Source of the DNA: Umboniibacter marinipuniceus
GTDB lineage: Bacteria > Pseudomonadota > Gammaproteobacteria > Pseudomonadales > DSM-25080
Length of the DNA stretch: 64,000 nucleotides
NCBI RefSeq assembly: GCF_003688415.1
Contig: NZ_REFJ01000002.1
Span: 1 to 64,000 of the forward strand
Direction: 5' to 3'
Each line of letters opens with the position of its first letter. The stretch's first letter is position 1. Positions 31,880 to 41,223 of the stretch are shown here, one piece after another. The notes under the pieces were generated by a model. The model was not told the origin of the DNA and searched no databases. It saw only the letters and a program-made list of their open reading frames with translations. The translations under genes were made by a program, and so were the position numbers.

Positions 31880-33063
31880 CGCAGACAAACTCAACAGGTG
31901 GACCTTTGGCGGGGCTGAAAGTGATTGATTTCACTACGCTGCTCCCCGGACCTTACGCCACTCACTTACTGGCAGATATGGGCGCGGAGGTGATTCGTGT
32001 TGAATCGATTTCTCGCCCCGATCTATTGAAAATGGTTCAGCCGTTAGTTGACGGTCAGTCTGCTGCGCACTTAAGCATTAATCGTAACAAGCAGTCCGTG
32101 GCGCTAGATTTGAAGCACGAAGTTGGCCAGCGAATAGCGCAGGCATTAATCGCTACCGCTGATATCGTGATCGAAGGTTTTCGCCCTGGCGTGATGGCTC
32201 GGCTTAATTTGGACTATGGGGCGTTGAGTTCCAGCCAGCCGGAGCTGATCTATTGCTCCATAACCGGTTACGGACAAACCGGAGGCTTAGCGCAGCGTGC
32301 AGGTCATGATATTAACTATCTTGCCAGGTCGGGATTGGCGAGCTATTCGGGGAAGGCGGAGCATGGACCTAGCTTAAGTGGTTTTCAGATTGCCGACATC
32401 GCTGGTGGCTCGCAACAGGCGGTAATGGCTGTGTGTGCGGCGGTGATTGAGCGATTCCGAACGGGCCAAGGGCAGTATCTGGATATTAGTATGCTCGACG
32501 CGGCATTAGCCTTGAACACCATGACCGGCGCGAGCTATTTGGCCGGTGGCGCCTGCCCGCAGTTGGGAAGTGAGCTGCTCGCAGGTGGGAGTCTCTATGA
32601 CTACTACCAAACAGCGGATGAGCGCTATTTGAGTATCGGATCACTAGAGCCGCAGTTCTTAGCCCAACTGCTTACCGCCTTAGGGCTTTCGTCATATTTA
32701 GCTAATCCAACTGAGTTGGGGAAAAAGCTGGTTGAACTTAAAGCCGATATTACACGCGTCATTCGCAGCGAAAGCCTGACACATTGGAGCGCGTGTTTTG
32801 CTGAGCTGGATTGTTGCGTGGAGCCGGTCATGAGTCTTGAGGAAGTCATGGCAGAAGACTGGGTGGCGGAACGAGGTATGCGCGTTGAGGCGAAGCTACC
32901 CAGCGGTGAGACGATCACACAGCTAAGGTCGTCTCTGCCCTTTGCCGTGGATAAGTACGAGAGCGGCAGTGAGCTTGGTGCGCACACTGAGCAACTATTG
33001 AAGGCCTTAGGTTATGTCCCCAGCGAAGTCGAAAAGCTTCGAGAGCTGGGTGTCATTGCTTAG
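31876..33063 (+). CDS. CaiB/BaiF family CoA-transferase
   Basis: The 395-residue class III CoA-transferase has LAGLKVIDFTTLLPGPYATHLLADMGAEVIRVE, ADIVIEGFRPGVMARLNLDY, and the catalytic Asp region AGHDINYLARSG; the C-terminus has VEPVMSLEEV. It moves CoA from one acyl-CoA to an acid, activating the substrate without ATP. Alpha-methylacyl-CoA racemases (AMACR) share this fold, so epimerisation of a 2-methyl branch is an alternative. ATG overlaps the upstream stop. Its last 12 codons lie in a 52-bp tandem duplication. Confidence 0.9.
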   Translation: MTQTNSTGGPLAGLKVIDFTTLLPGPYATHLLADMGAEVIRVESISRPDLLKMVQPLVDGQSAAHLSINRNKQSVALDLKHEVGQRIAQALIATADIVIEGFRPGVMARLNLDYGALSSSQPELIYCSITGYGQTGGLAQRAGHDINYLARSGLASYSGKAEHGPSLSGFQIADIAGGSQQAVMAVCAAVIERFRTGQGQYLDISMLDAALALNTMTGASYLAGGACPQLGSELLAGGSLYDYYQTADERYLSIGSLEPQFLAQLLTALGLSSYLANPTELGKKLVELKADITRVIRSESLTHWSACFAELDCCVEPVMSLEEVMAEDWVAERGMRVEAKLPSGETITQLRSSLPFAVDKYESGSELGAHTEQLLKALGYVPSEVEKLRELGVIA

Positions 33064-33131
33064 CTAGGTTGTTGGCAATGTCGAAAAGTTTCGAGAGCTG
33101 GGTGTCATAGCTTAGCTACTTGGTTGACGAT
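33028..33131 (+). repeat. 52-bp tandem duplication across a gene end
   Basis: Bases 33028-33079 and 33080-33131 are near-identical (GTCGAAAAG.TTCGAGAGCTG and beyond). The first copy holds the last codons and stop of the CoA-transferase; the second copy is a non-coding echo including a second stop. It looks like a recent local duplication. Confidence 0.9.
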
Positions 33132-33317
33132 GCTGCAATGCTTGCAAAAGTCTCCTGCTCTGCGCACACTGGGTTTTATAACAATAAGATTCAGTGCTAG
33201 CGTGATTTAGCTCCATATAATCGGGTTGCTTTCGATGTCCTTTGCGTTGAGTGAAGGAGTATCACCCTCCGAAAACAGGCTGCTTTAACTTGGTGCTAGC
33301 ATCCAAGGAGAAAGTTC

Positions 33318-34607
33318 GTGAAGCCTTATATTGTCATTGGTGCCGGGCCGTCGGGCCTGGCTGCTGTGCGCCGATTAATTGAAGAAGATATCCCGGTTAT
33401 TGGTGTTGAAACTCACCATGATGTGGGCGGACTTTGGGACATCGATAGTGCGACCAGTACCCTGTACAACAGTGCGCATTTAATCTCGTCAAAATCGATG
33501 ACCCAATTCGATGACTTTCCAATGCGAGAAGATGTTGCTACCTACCCAAAGCACACCGAACTCAGAGATTACTTTAACGACTTCGCCACACACTTCGATC
33601 TCAAGAAATACTACCGTTTTAACACCTACGTGAGCTGGATGGAACCTGAAGATGGTGGCTGGAAGGTTCGCCTGATCTGTGACGGTGTGACCGAAGAAGT
33701 TGCGGCGGCAGGTGTATTGCTGGCAAACGGAACCCTCCATGAGCCTAAGCGATTGAAACTCCCTGGCGAATTTGCCGGTGAGCGACTGCATAGTAGCGAA
33801 TACCGCGATGCGGCGCGCTTTGAAAATAAGCGAGTGCTCATCGTTGGCTGTGGTAACAGCGGCTGTGATATTGCAGTGGATGCGGTTCATCGTGCTAAAT
33901 CCGTTGATATGGTGGTTCGCAGGGGCTACTACTTCCTACCTAAATACGTTATGGGGAAGCCGACTGATACGCTGGGTGGTCTAGTTAAGCTCCCGGGGCA
34001 GATTAAACAGTTGGTGGACGGGCTTTTAGTGAGGTTGATATCCGGTAAGCCAAGTCAATTCGGGCTCCCCGATCCCGATTATAAAATGTATGAGTCTCAT
34101 CCCGTCATCAACTCGATGTTCCTGCATCACATCGGGCACGGCGATATCACGGTTCGACCAAGCATCATCAACTGCGATGGTCACACGGTGCATTTTGATG
34201 ATGGTAGCTCCGGTGAGTACGACCTGATCCTAGAGGCAACGGGTTATGTGTTGCACTTTCCGTTTATCGACGCTGCTCACCTTAACTGGCAGCGCGAAGC
34301 GCCAGACTTGTATCTCAAGATGTTTACACCAGAGCACGATAACCTCTTTTGTGTAGGAATGGTGGAAGCAGCGGGTTTAGGCTGGCAGCCTCGGGATGAT
34401 CAGGCGCGGATCATTGCGCGCTTTATTAAGGGGCGTGCACAAAATAGCCCCGGAGCGAATAAGCTCTGGGATAAGATTCGCTCTCGAAATTATGAGCCGC
34501 TCAATGCCGGCTTCAATTATCTTAAATTGGAGAGAATGTCTTTCTACGTGAATAAGCAGGCGTATCTCGACGCGCTAAAGAAAACTGTTAAACATTTGGA
34601 GCATTAG
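33318..34607 (+). CDS. flavin-containing monooxygenase (FMO family)
   Basis: The 429-residue protein has FAD-binding GAGPSG (8-13), FMO fingerprint FAGERLHSSEY (152-162) and NADPH-binding GCGNSG (177-182). It oxygenates a soft nucleophile or ketone using NADPH and O2; the fingerprint is FMO rather than Baeyer-Villiger type. It is similar in layout to the FMO at 6234-7526. The next gene follows after 1 base, so it is cotranscribed with the symporter and SDR genes. AAGGAG lies upstream of the GTG start. Confidence 0.9.
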   Translation: MKPYIVIGAGPSGLAAVRRLIEEDIPVIGVETHHDVGGLWDIDSATSTLYNSAHLISSKSMTQFDDFPMREDVATYPKHTELRDYFNDFATHFDLKKYYRFNTYVSWMEPEDGGWKVRLICDGVTEEVAAAGVLLANGTLHEPKRLKLPGEFAGERLHSSEYRDAARFENKRVLIVGCGNSGCDIAVDAVHRAKSVDMVVRRGYYFLPKYVMGKPTDTLGGLVKLPGQIKQLVDGLLVRLISGKPSQFGLPDPDYKMYESHPVINSMFLHHIGHGDITVRPSIINCDGHTVHFDDGSSGEYDLILEATGYVLHFPFIDAAHLNWQREAPDLYLKMFTPEHDNLFCVGMVEAAGLGWQPRDDQARIIARFIKGRAQNSPGANKLWDKIRSRNYEPLNAGFNYLKLERMSFYVNKQAYLDALKKTVKHLEH

Positions 34608-34608
34608 T

Positions 34609-35499
34609 ATGTCGCCAGGCTTCATGATTGCGCTGAATTTAGTACTGGGCTGTATGATGTTTGGTATTGCCTTGAGTCTCAGCCCTGCCGATTTTAAACG
34701 GGTGGCGGTTATGCCGAAGGCGGCAGGAGTAGGACTGATTTGTCAGTTTATCCTATTACCGTTTATTAGCTATTTAATTACCGTCATATTTCAGGTTCCC
34801 GCCGAGGTCGCCCTTGGTCTTATTCTGGTTGGCTGCTGCCCAGGCGGAACGTTTTCGAACATAATGACCTATTTAGCTCGTGGAAATGCGGCGTTGTCGG
34901 TATCGATGACCGCCGTTTCCAGTTCCGTGGCGGCCTTCGCGACACCGGCGAACTTTTTACTTTATGCATCATTGAATCCCGAGACGGCAGGACTCGTTAC
35001 CGCTATTGATGTGGGCGTGACGGGTATTGTTAGCTTTGTGGTGGGTGTATTAATCATTCCGTTGGTGTTGGGCTTGAGCGTTCGTCATCGGTGGCCTCAG
35101 TTAGCGATCAAGTTCGAAGTGCCGTTTCGTCGCTTCTCATTGCTACTGTTGCTGAGCTTTGCGGTGATTGCCCTGGCGTCCCATTGGGGGCAATTTGCCG
35201 CTGGTGTCACGGGCTATGCTTTGCTAGTTATACTGCATAATTTAGTTGCCCTGATGATTGGTTTTGCGATGGCAAGCCTGGCAGGTTTGAATGTGGCGGA
35301 TCGGCGCGCAGTGACACTGGAAACAGGGATTCAAAATTCGGGTTTGGGCCTTGGTATTATTTTTAGCTTCTTCCCCGGCTACGGGGAGATGGCCATTATT
35401 GCCGGAGCCTGGAGTATTTGGCACCTAACTAGTGGTTTGATACTGAGTAGCTGGTGGGCAAGACGAACACCAAGCATTTCAACGGGCGTAGCATCATGA
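34609..35499 (+). CDS. SBF family (bile acid:sodium) symporter
   Basis: The 296-residue membrane protein has nine or ten helices with the SBF/BASS pattern: LILVGCCPGGTFSNIMTYLARGNAALSVSMTAVSS (crossover helix with sodium-site motif) and TLETGIQNSGLGLGIIF (the second crossover, conserved E-x-G-x-Q-N). It should import an organic anion with sodium; bile acids are only the family's namesake substrate. Its place between a monooxygenase and two dehydrogenases suggests it imports the substrate of this operon. The next gene starts within its stop codon. Confidence 0.92.
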   Translation: MSPGFMIALNLVLGCMMFGIALSLSPADFKRVAVMPKAAGVGLICQFILLPFISYLITVIFQVPAEVALGLILVGCCPGGTFSNIMTYLARGNAALSVSMTAVSSSVAAFATPANFLLYASLNPETAGLVTAIDVGVTGIVSFVVGVLIIPLVLGLSVRHRWPQLAIKFEVPFRRFSLLLLLSFAVIALASHWGQFAAGVTGYALLVILHNLVALMIGFAMASLAGLNVADRRAVTLETGIQNSGLGLGIIFSFFPGYGEMAIIAGAWSIWHLTSGLILSSWWARRTPSISTGVAS

Positions 35500-36431
35500 A
35501 TAAGCGAATTCTTATTACGGGTTCCGAGGGCTACGTTGGCAGAAGAATTGTAGCGAGGCTGGCCACAACACATGCCGTTTTCGGCATTGATTTAGCCGCT
35601 ACGCCAAGTCAAAACTATAGCTACCAGCAGATGGATATTCGCTCTGCGGAGGTGTCGGCACTGCTGCAGCTTTGGCGGATTACTCATATCATTCACTTAG
35701 CAAGTATTGTTAGTCCCTCTGCGGATGAGCATAGAGATTATGATATTGATGTGAATGGCACCAAAAACCTGCTGAATTGCGCCGTAGAAAGTGGCGTAGC
35801 ACATTTTACTGTCACCAGTAGTGGCGCGGCTTACGGCTATTACGCCGACAATCCGCAATGGCTGTCGGAAACGGACCCGCTGCGTGGTAATGAGGTCTTT
35901 TCATACTCACGCCATAAACGCTTAGTTGAGACGTTATTGGCTGAATTTAATACCGATAGCCCAGAACTGAAGCAGCTAATATTGCGCCCTGGGACCGTGT
36001 TGGGTGAGCATACCGACAACTTAATTACTCGTCTTTTTCAACGCTCACGTATCTTAGCGATTCGTGGGTCGAATTCGCCTTTTGTCTTTATTTGGGATGA
36101 AGATCTGGTCAATATTATTATTCAAGGTATTGAAGGTGATATCACGGGAGCCTTTAATGTGGCGGGTTCGGGAGCAGTACCAATTCGTGAATTGGCCCAA
36201 CTAATGGGCAAACCGGTGCTTGACGTTCCTGCTGGTGTGCTTCGCTGTTTATTAACGCTGGGACGGCTTTTACGATTAACGCCCTTCGGACCTGAACAGC
36301 TCGACTTTCTTCGTTATCGTCCAGTGCTTAGCAATCAGAAACTGATTGATAAGTTCCCTTACACACCCGCGAAAAGTTCGTTAGAGACCTTTCGCTACTA
36401 CCTCTTGGCGCAGCGAGAAAAGAATGACTAA
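35496..36431 (+). CDS. NAD-dependent epimerase/3-beta-HSD-like dehydrogenase
   Basis: The 311-residue extended SDR begins RILITGSEGYVGRRIVARL (Rossmann GxxGxxG at about residues 8-14), with catalytic YSRHK and the SSGAAYGYY segment. This is the atypical/extended SDR fold, as in 3-beta-hydroxysteroid dehydrogenases and UDP-sugar epimerases. Start ATG 35496 overlaps the symporter stop (ATGA); the longer frame from 35454 lies in the symporter. It overlaps the next SDR by 8 bases. The context favours hydroxyl oxidation of the operon's substrate. Confidence 0.86.
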   Translation: MNKRILITGSEGYVGRRIVARLATTHAVFGIDLAATPSQNYSYQQMDIRSAEVSALLQLWRITHIIHLASIVSPSADEHRDYDIDVNGTKNLLNCAVESGVAHFTVTSSGAAYGYYADNPQWLSETDPLRGNEVFSYSRHKRLVETLLAEFNTDSPELKQLILRPGTVLGEHTDNLITRLFQRSRILAIRGSNSPFVFIWDEDLVNIIIQGIEGDITGAFNVAGSGAVPIRELAQLMGKPVLDVPAGVLRCLLTLGRLLRLTPFGPEQLDFLRYRPVLSNQKLIDKFPYTPAKSSLETFRYYLLAQREKND

Positions 36432-37221
36432 ACCGATTGCCGTGATTACCGGCGCCGCATCAGGCATTGGCAAAGCCTTAGCGGAGCAGCTTGCCGACAG
36501 CCATCGCTTAGTGCTGGTAGATCGCGATGAGGCGGCGTTGTTGCATGTCGCCACCGGAAAAAAAGATCGCCTTGTGCAGGTGGTAGACCTAAGTAATACA
36601 GAAGAAATAGACGCCTTGGTTGCAACAATTAGTGGCTTGGAGGGCAGATTGGCGCTATTGATCAATAGCGCTGGGATTACCCACCGCTCGATGGCCAGCG
36701 AAACTGAACTGGCGGTCATTCAGCGGGTTATGCAGGTTGATTATTTTGCGCCGGTGCAACTTGTTTCTGGGTTATTCGCTAGACTGAATCATGACAGGAG
36801 CTTGGTGGTTAATTTAGGGTCCATGGCTGGTTGGATGCCTGTTGCCGGGCGTGCGGGCTATTGCGCGGCGAAGTCGGCACTTAGCCAATATTTCGAGACG
36901 CTTCGTGCCGAAAGCCACGGCCTAGGTCTGGGTATCTTGATGGTTTACCCAACCTTTGTTGCCACACCTATTGAACAGAATGCCTTAAATGCCAGCGGTA
37001 AAGTAGCAACTAAATCACGCTCCACGGCGGGTAGAGTCCAGTCGCTGGACAGTGTGGTTAGCAAGATAATGGCTGCCATTCATCGGCGAGAGCAGCGGCT
37101 TTATTTCGATTATTTTACTCGTTTCGCCACCTGGATTTATAAGTTTTCACCTGGACTGTATCAGTATTTAATGAGACGCAAGTTCCAGGTGGAAATTAAT
37201 GCTGAGGCGGCAGAGCGATGA
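36424..37221 (+). CDS. short-chain dehydrogenase/reductase
   Basis: A 265-residue classical SDR: GAASGIGKALAEQL cofactor motif, NSAGITHRS, catalytic Ser in NLGSMAGW and YCAAK (Tyr and Lys). It is expected to interconvert a hydroxyl and a ketone with NAD(P). It has a C-terminal extension (IYKFSPGLYQYLMRRKFQVEI) typical of membrane-peripheral SDRs acting on lipophilic substrates. Overlap with the upstream SDR gene indicates the same operon. Confidence 0.9.
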   Translation: MTKPIAVITGAASGIGKALAEQLADSHRLVLVDRDEAALLHVATGKKDRLVQVVDLSNTEEIDALVATISGLEGRLALLINSAGITHRSMASETELAVIQRVMQVDYFAPVQLVSGLFARLNHDRSLVVNLGSMAGWMPVAGRAGYCAAKSALSQYFETLRAESHGLGLGILMVYPTFVATPIEQNALNASGKVATKSRSTAGRVQSLDSVVSKIMAAIHRREQRLYFDYFTRFATWIYKFSPGLYQYLMRRKFQVEINAEAAER

Positions 37222-37297
37222 GCACAGACTGCTCTCATTATGTCATTTAAATTAGTAGTCAAAGCGCCCAGCTATTGCGCGCTACGGAGGGGGTCCA

Positions 37298-37509
37298 ATG
37301 TCAATGGATAGCGCGCCAAAAGGGCTTATTCACGCCCTGGAATTGGATGGCCAAGGCGGAGCGTCACCGCTGGCTTGGGAGGAGGTAAACTGGAGTGCAG
37401 GTCAAAACCTTTGGCTGCACTTCGATTTTGAGGATGTAAATTCAGTTGGCGTGATTTGTCTGGTACTGACTTGCCTGATGGCGGTGTTCTTTCGTTGGCG
37501 GCGTTGGTT
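37298..37509 (+). pseudogene. remnant of ZntB/CorA-type zinc transporter (N-terminus)
   Basis: The first 45 codons read GLIHALELDGQGGASPLAWEE, then NLWLHFDF, matching the start of ZntB (GLIHA...LDGKGGA...LW.HLDY). A one-base frame change near 37447 is needed to continue the match: another frame gives WRDLSGTDLPDGGVLSLAALV, like the ZntB segment WLR..SGL. The rest of the gene is absent, replaced by the hydrolase gene starting at 37510. Pseudogene, transporter not made. Confidence 0.7.
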
Positions 37510-39351
37510 ATGAATTGGTCGATGGGTCATGTATTCGGAAGGTTGCTAGCTCTGGGCCTGCTGTTCGGGGTTCAAGTCATCCACGCCGAGGCTCAGCGTC
37601 TTAAGAGCCAAATGGTACCCATGCGTGACGGGGTGGAGTTATCCACCGATATTTATTTACCTGCTGCCTCGGAGGCCGCCTATCCAACGGTACTGATTCG
37701 AACTGTCTACAACAAAAATAATACCTTTGAATGGAACCCAGTTTGGGCTGAACTGATTGAGCAGGGCTATGTGATCGCGATTCAAGATATTCGCGGTCGC
37801 TTTGAGTCCGGCGGGGAATACGTTATCGCCGAAGGGCGGAGAGAGGATGGCGTTGATACCTTATCTTGGTTAACGTCCCAACCTTGGTCAAACGGTAAGG
37901 TGGCGCTTGCCGGCTGTAGCTATCTTGGCGAGACCCAAGTTGTTCTTGCAGCGACTAATCACCCTAGTTTAGTGACGGCTGTCCCGATGTCGCCGGCGTC
38001 CGGCTATTATGAGCCTGGCCGGGCCTGGCAGGCTTTTAGCGGTGGCGCCTTTGAACTCGGCCAGACCGCGGGGTGGTTCGCTGGAAGTGGGTCAAAAGTC
38101 TACACTCAGCCTCCGGCAGGGATAGCGCGTGGCGAGTACTTTCAGACTCTCGATGAACCCATTGTCATGACCCCAGAGGTGGATTTCTCTCGTTATCTCT
38201 CTGAGCTTGCCGTTCTGCCTATTATTGATGTGTTAGACCGCGCGGGTATTCCCGAGAACGACTTTAAACGCTGGCGGATATCTCATCCGGACGGGGAATA
38301 CTTTCGGAACTTAGACTTGGTCTCGAAGGATGACTCGGTGAGTATCCCCATGCTCTTTATGGATTCGTGGTACGACTACGGAGCGACCGAGACCTTGGCA
38401 ATGATGGCGACCTTCGAGCGCAATGCACAAACCGAAGAAGCAAAAGCGCATCAATTTCTGGTCATTGGCCCCGGGACTCACTGTAATTACGACGATACCA
38501 GCACAAACACTGTAGTAGGGGAGCGGAATGTAGGTGATGCCCAATTTGATTATGCGCAATTGCAACTGGACTGGTATAACTTTTGGATGAAGGGTGAGCG
38601 CAATGGTGTGCTCGATAGGCCGAAGATCCACTATTATCAAATGGGGTCTAACGAATGGCGATCAACAAACCAGTGGCCACCCGAAGGCTCCGAAAGTCAG
38701 CGCTGGTACCTCGCTAGTTTCGGCGCCGCGAATAGCCTAACGGGTGACGGTAGCTTGCGGACTACGCCGCCTGAGCACTCGGTGGTGGACGAATTCAGTT
38801 ATGATCCTAACAATCCGGTCCCATCGCTTGGCGGTCATACGTGCTGTACCGGTACGGATACGGAAGCGGGGGGGTATGATCAACGACCCATAGAGCAGCG
38901 GCAGGATGTGCTGGTGTATACCAGCGATCCATTAACGGATGACGTTGAGATGGCCGGACGAATTCGTGCTGTGCTGACCGTTGAATCATCCGCCGTCGAT
39001 ACTGATTTTAGCGTTAAGCTCGTAGATGTTTATCCATCAGGCGAGGCGTTTAACGTTCAAGAGGGCATGCGCAGAATGCGTTATCGGGATAGTCTTTCCG
39101 AAGCAACTTTGATGGTGCCGGGGCAGCAGTATCAGATTGAAGTTGATCTTCATACCACTGCAAATACCTTTCTCCGCGGACATCGAATTCGATTAGAAGT
39201 GAGCTCGTCAAACTATCCCCGTATTGAACGAAACCTCAATACCGGTGGAAATAACTACGATGAGTTGACGGGAGTGATAGCGATGAATCGTGTACACACC
39301 GGGCCGGAAGTTGAGGCTTATGTTGAGTTTCCAGTCTTGGCTAGGCCTTAG
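37510..39351 (+). CDS. secreted CocE/NonD family hydrolase
   Basis: The 613-residue alpha/beta-hydrolase begins with a Sec signal peptide (cleaved after about residue 28, IHAEA). CocE-type features: VPMRDGVELSTDIYLP, AIQDIRGRFESGG, nucleophile elbow AGCSYLGETQ (Ser), GPGTHCNYDD (His), then a C-terminal jelly-roll domain (VELSSNYPRIERN-like). CocE/NonD enzymes hydrolyse esters or acyl peptides, so it may release the acid used by the upstream operon. ATG 37510 is chosen as it opens a clear signal peptide; the longer frame from 37456 is the ZntB remnant. Confidence 0.87.
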   Translation: MNWSMGHVFGRLLALGLLFGVQVIHAEAQRLKSQMVPMRDGVELSTDIYLPAASEAAYPTVLIRTVYNKNNTFEWNPVWAELIEQGYVIAIQDIRGRFESGGEYVIAEGRREDGVDTLSWLTSQPWSNGKVALAGCSYLGETQVVLAATNHPSLVTAVPMSPASGYYEPGRAWQAFSGGAFELGQTAGWFAGSGSKVYTQPPAGIARGEYFQTLDEPIVMTPEVDFSRYLSELAVLPIIDVLDRAGIPENDFKRWRISHPDGEYFRNLDLVSKDDSVSIPMLFMDSWYDYGATETLAMMATFERNAQTEEAKAHQFLVIGPGTHCNYDDTSTNTVVGERNVGDAQFDYAQLQLDWYNFWMKGERNGVLDRPKIHYYQMGSNEWRSTNQWPPEGSESQRWYLASFGAANSLTGDGSLRTTPPEHSVVDEFSYDPNNPVPSLGGHTCCTGTDTEAGGYDQRPIEQRQDVLVYTSDPLTDDVEMAGRIRAVLTVESSAVDTDFSVKLVDVYPSGEAFNVQEGMRRMRYRDSLSEATLMVPGQQYQIEVDLHTTANTFLRGHRIRLEVSSSNYPRIERNLNTGGNNYDELTGVIAMNRVHTGPEVEAYVEFPVLARP

Positions 39352-39388
39352 CGGCGAGGTCTTTGCTAGGGCCTAGAGTAGGAGAAGG

Positions 39389-39685
39389 CTAGGGTAGGGG
39401 CACGCCTTCTTTGGCCTCTTTCTCTTCTTCTAAACGTTCAATGGTTTCTTCGAAATGCTCGATTTCTTCGGCGCGGATTTCCTCGGCTTCGGCATCGATA
39501 TCTTCGTTGCTCTCAGCCGTGTCATATTCTTTGTCACAGCGTGTGAGGCCTTCGCCAATTCCACAGTGGTGATAATAGCCTTCACGGTCAATATAGACTT
39601 CTTCGGCGCGGATATTTGGGCTTGAATGGCTACAGCCGACACTAACTAGGAGAATGCAGCTGATAATACTGGCGGACTTGAGCAT
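39389..39685 (-). CDS. small acidic lipoprotein
   Basis: The 98-residue lipoprotein signal is IISCILLVSVGC (lipidated Cys18). The mature part ends in an extended Glu-rich helix (residues 58-92, E/A/I/R), probably a coiled coil. One Cys pair (about 41, 50) may be disulfide-bonded. Family unknown. It points toward the secreted hydrolase gene (convergent). Confidence 0.65.
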   Translation of the reverse strand: MLKSASIISCILLVSVGCSHSSPNIRAEEVYIDREGYYHHCGIGEGLTRCDKEYDTAESNEDIDAEAEEIRAEEIEHFEETIERLEEEKEAKEGVPLP

Positions 39686-39928
39686 AGAGGCCTCAATCTA
39701 TAGAGTTGATTTTAACTATAGTTGGTTCGCGTGATTGGAGCAATGAGCTATCCATTTAAAGCGGTGTGGCATAGGTCTTCAGCGAGCAGGATGCTGGTTA
39801 AGACGCTCACCTAAGTCTTCTGTTATTGAGGCTATGAGAATTTGCCATAGTCCAAGGGTGTGAGCCTTCGCACAGATCAACTACAATATCGGCAATTGAA
39901 ACTGCTTGCGCATATCGCTAGAGGAATT

Positions 39929-41062
39929 ATGACTAAAATATTGACCACTCACGTTGGCTCGTTACCCCGTACTCAGGAAGTTGTGGATTTTATCTTCGCG
40001 CGCGAAAACGGTGAAGCCTATGAGCAAAGTGCGTTTGACGCTTGTATGGCAAGACACGTCGACGAAGTCGTAGCGCGTCAGGTTGCAGCGGGCGTAGACG
40101 TTGTTAGCGATGGTGAGACCTCAAAGATTTCCTACGCCACTTACGTGAAAGACCGCTATACCGGTTTTTCGGGTGATAGTGAGCGCAATCCGCCCGCTGA
40201 TTTGCTTAAATTTCCCTCTTTTTTGAAGCGTTTAGCCGATGGCGGCGGTACACCCACTTATCGTCGTCCCATGTGTACGGGTGAAGTGAAAGTAAAGGAT
40301 CATGTTGATTTGAATAAGGACATCGCCAACTTAAAGTCGGCGATGGCGAATCATGGTGCTCAGCGTGGCTTTATGAATGCTGCGTCGCCGGGGGTGATTA
40401 GCTTATTCCTCCAGAATGCTCACTACGCCAAGCGCGAAGATTATCTGGCGGCGCTTGCCGAAGCCATGCGAGAAGAGTACGAGATCATTATTGCCGCGGG
40501 CTTGGATCTGCAGCTTGATTGTCCTGATCTAGCGCTGTCGCGTCATATGTTGTTTAACGACCTGAGTGATGACGAGTTTGTGGCGATCGCCAACACTCAC
40601 GTTGAAGCATTAAATTACGCCCTTAAGAACGTGCCCGAGGAACGAGTCAGATTGCACATTTGTTGGGGTAACTATGAGGGGCCACACGTTTGTGACATCG
40701 GTATGGATAAGGTTTTTGACACGCTAATGCAGTCTAAGGCTCGCTATCTAGCTTTCGAAACCTCCAACCCTCGGCATGCGCACGAATGGACGGTGTTCCG
40801 GGATCGCAAAGCCGATATTCCGGACACCAAGGTGCTAATGCCTGGTGTCATTGATTCAACCACTAACTTTGTAGAGCACCCTGAGGTGGTGGCACAGCGA
40901 CTTGATCGCTTTACCGCTATTGTTGGGAATGAACGAGTGATGGCCGGTTCGGACTGTGGCTTCGGTACTTTCGCAGGTTTTGGCTCCGTGGATCCCGATA
41001 TTGCTTATGCGAAGTTAAGCTCGCTGTCAGAAGGTGCAGAGATTGCCTCAAAGCGGAGCTGA
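39929..41062 (+). CDS. cobalamin-independent methionine synthase II (MetE C-domain)-like protein
   Basis: The 377-residue protein begins TKILTTHVGSLPRTQEVVDF, the MetE C-terminal-type barrel, with the zinc-site pattern HICWGN and C..GFGTFAGFGSVD at the end (ASDCGFGTF). It lacks the N-terminal MetE half. Such stand-alone proteins (UROD/MetE-like) transfer methyl groups or degrade 5-methyl-tetrahydrofolate or epoxide/thiol substrates; not proven here. GAGGA precedes ATG 39929; the longer frame from 39860 is unlikely. Confidence 0.85.
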   Translation: MTKILTTHVGSLPRTQEVVDFIFARENGEAYEQSAFDACMARHVDEVVARQVAAGVDVVSDGETSKISYATYVKDRYTGFSGDSERNPPADLLKFPSFLKRLADGGGTPTYRRPMCTGEVKVKDHVDLNKDIANLKSAMANHGAQRGFMNAASPGVISLFLQNAHYAKREDYLAALAEAMREEYEIIIAAGLDLQLDCPDLALSRHMLFNDLSDDEFVAIANTHVEALNYALKNVPEERVRLHICWGNYEGPHVCDIGMDKVFDTLMQSKARYLAFETSNPRHAHEWTVFRDRKADIPDTKVLMPGVIDSTTNFVEHPEVVAQRLDRFTAIVGNERVMAGSDCGFGTFAGFGSVDPDIAYAKLSSLSEGAEIASKRS

Positions 41063-41141
41063 AACCCCGCTACTTAATACTTGCATTTACGCTGGCTAGC
41101 GCTACCCTGTTGACTGGGCAATTGAATATAATTCCAACCGT

Positions 41142-41180
41142 CAACGGGGTGTAAATGAGCAAACGAAATAACCCCCGTTG
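41142..41180 (+). terminator. hairpin, possible terminator
   Basis: CAACGGGG (41142-41149) and CCCCGTTG (41173-41180) are perfect complements with a 23-base loop, followed by TTTGG. It lies 80 bases after the methionine-synthase-like gene. Long loop and poor T run make the role uncertain. Confidence 0.4.
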
Positions 41181-41223
41181 TTTGGCTTACTACTCAGTCG
41201 CGTAAATAACGGGAGTACTTGAA

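Noticed and set aside
33318-34607. Classical Baeyer-Villiger monooxygenase
   Set aside because: The fingerprint is FxGxxxHxxxY, as in FMOs; the Trp-Pro of the Baeyer-Villiger motif is not present.
37456-37509. Extended start of the CocE hydrolase (TTG 37456)
   Set aside because: The added residues match ZntB, and a typical Sec signal peptide begins only at ATG 37510.
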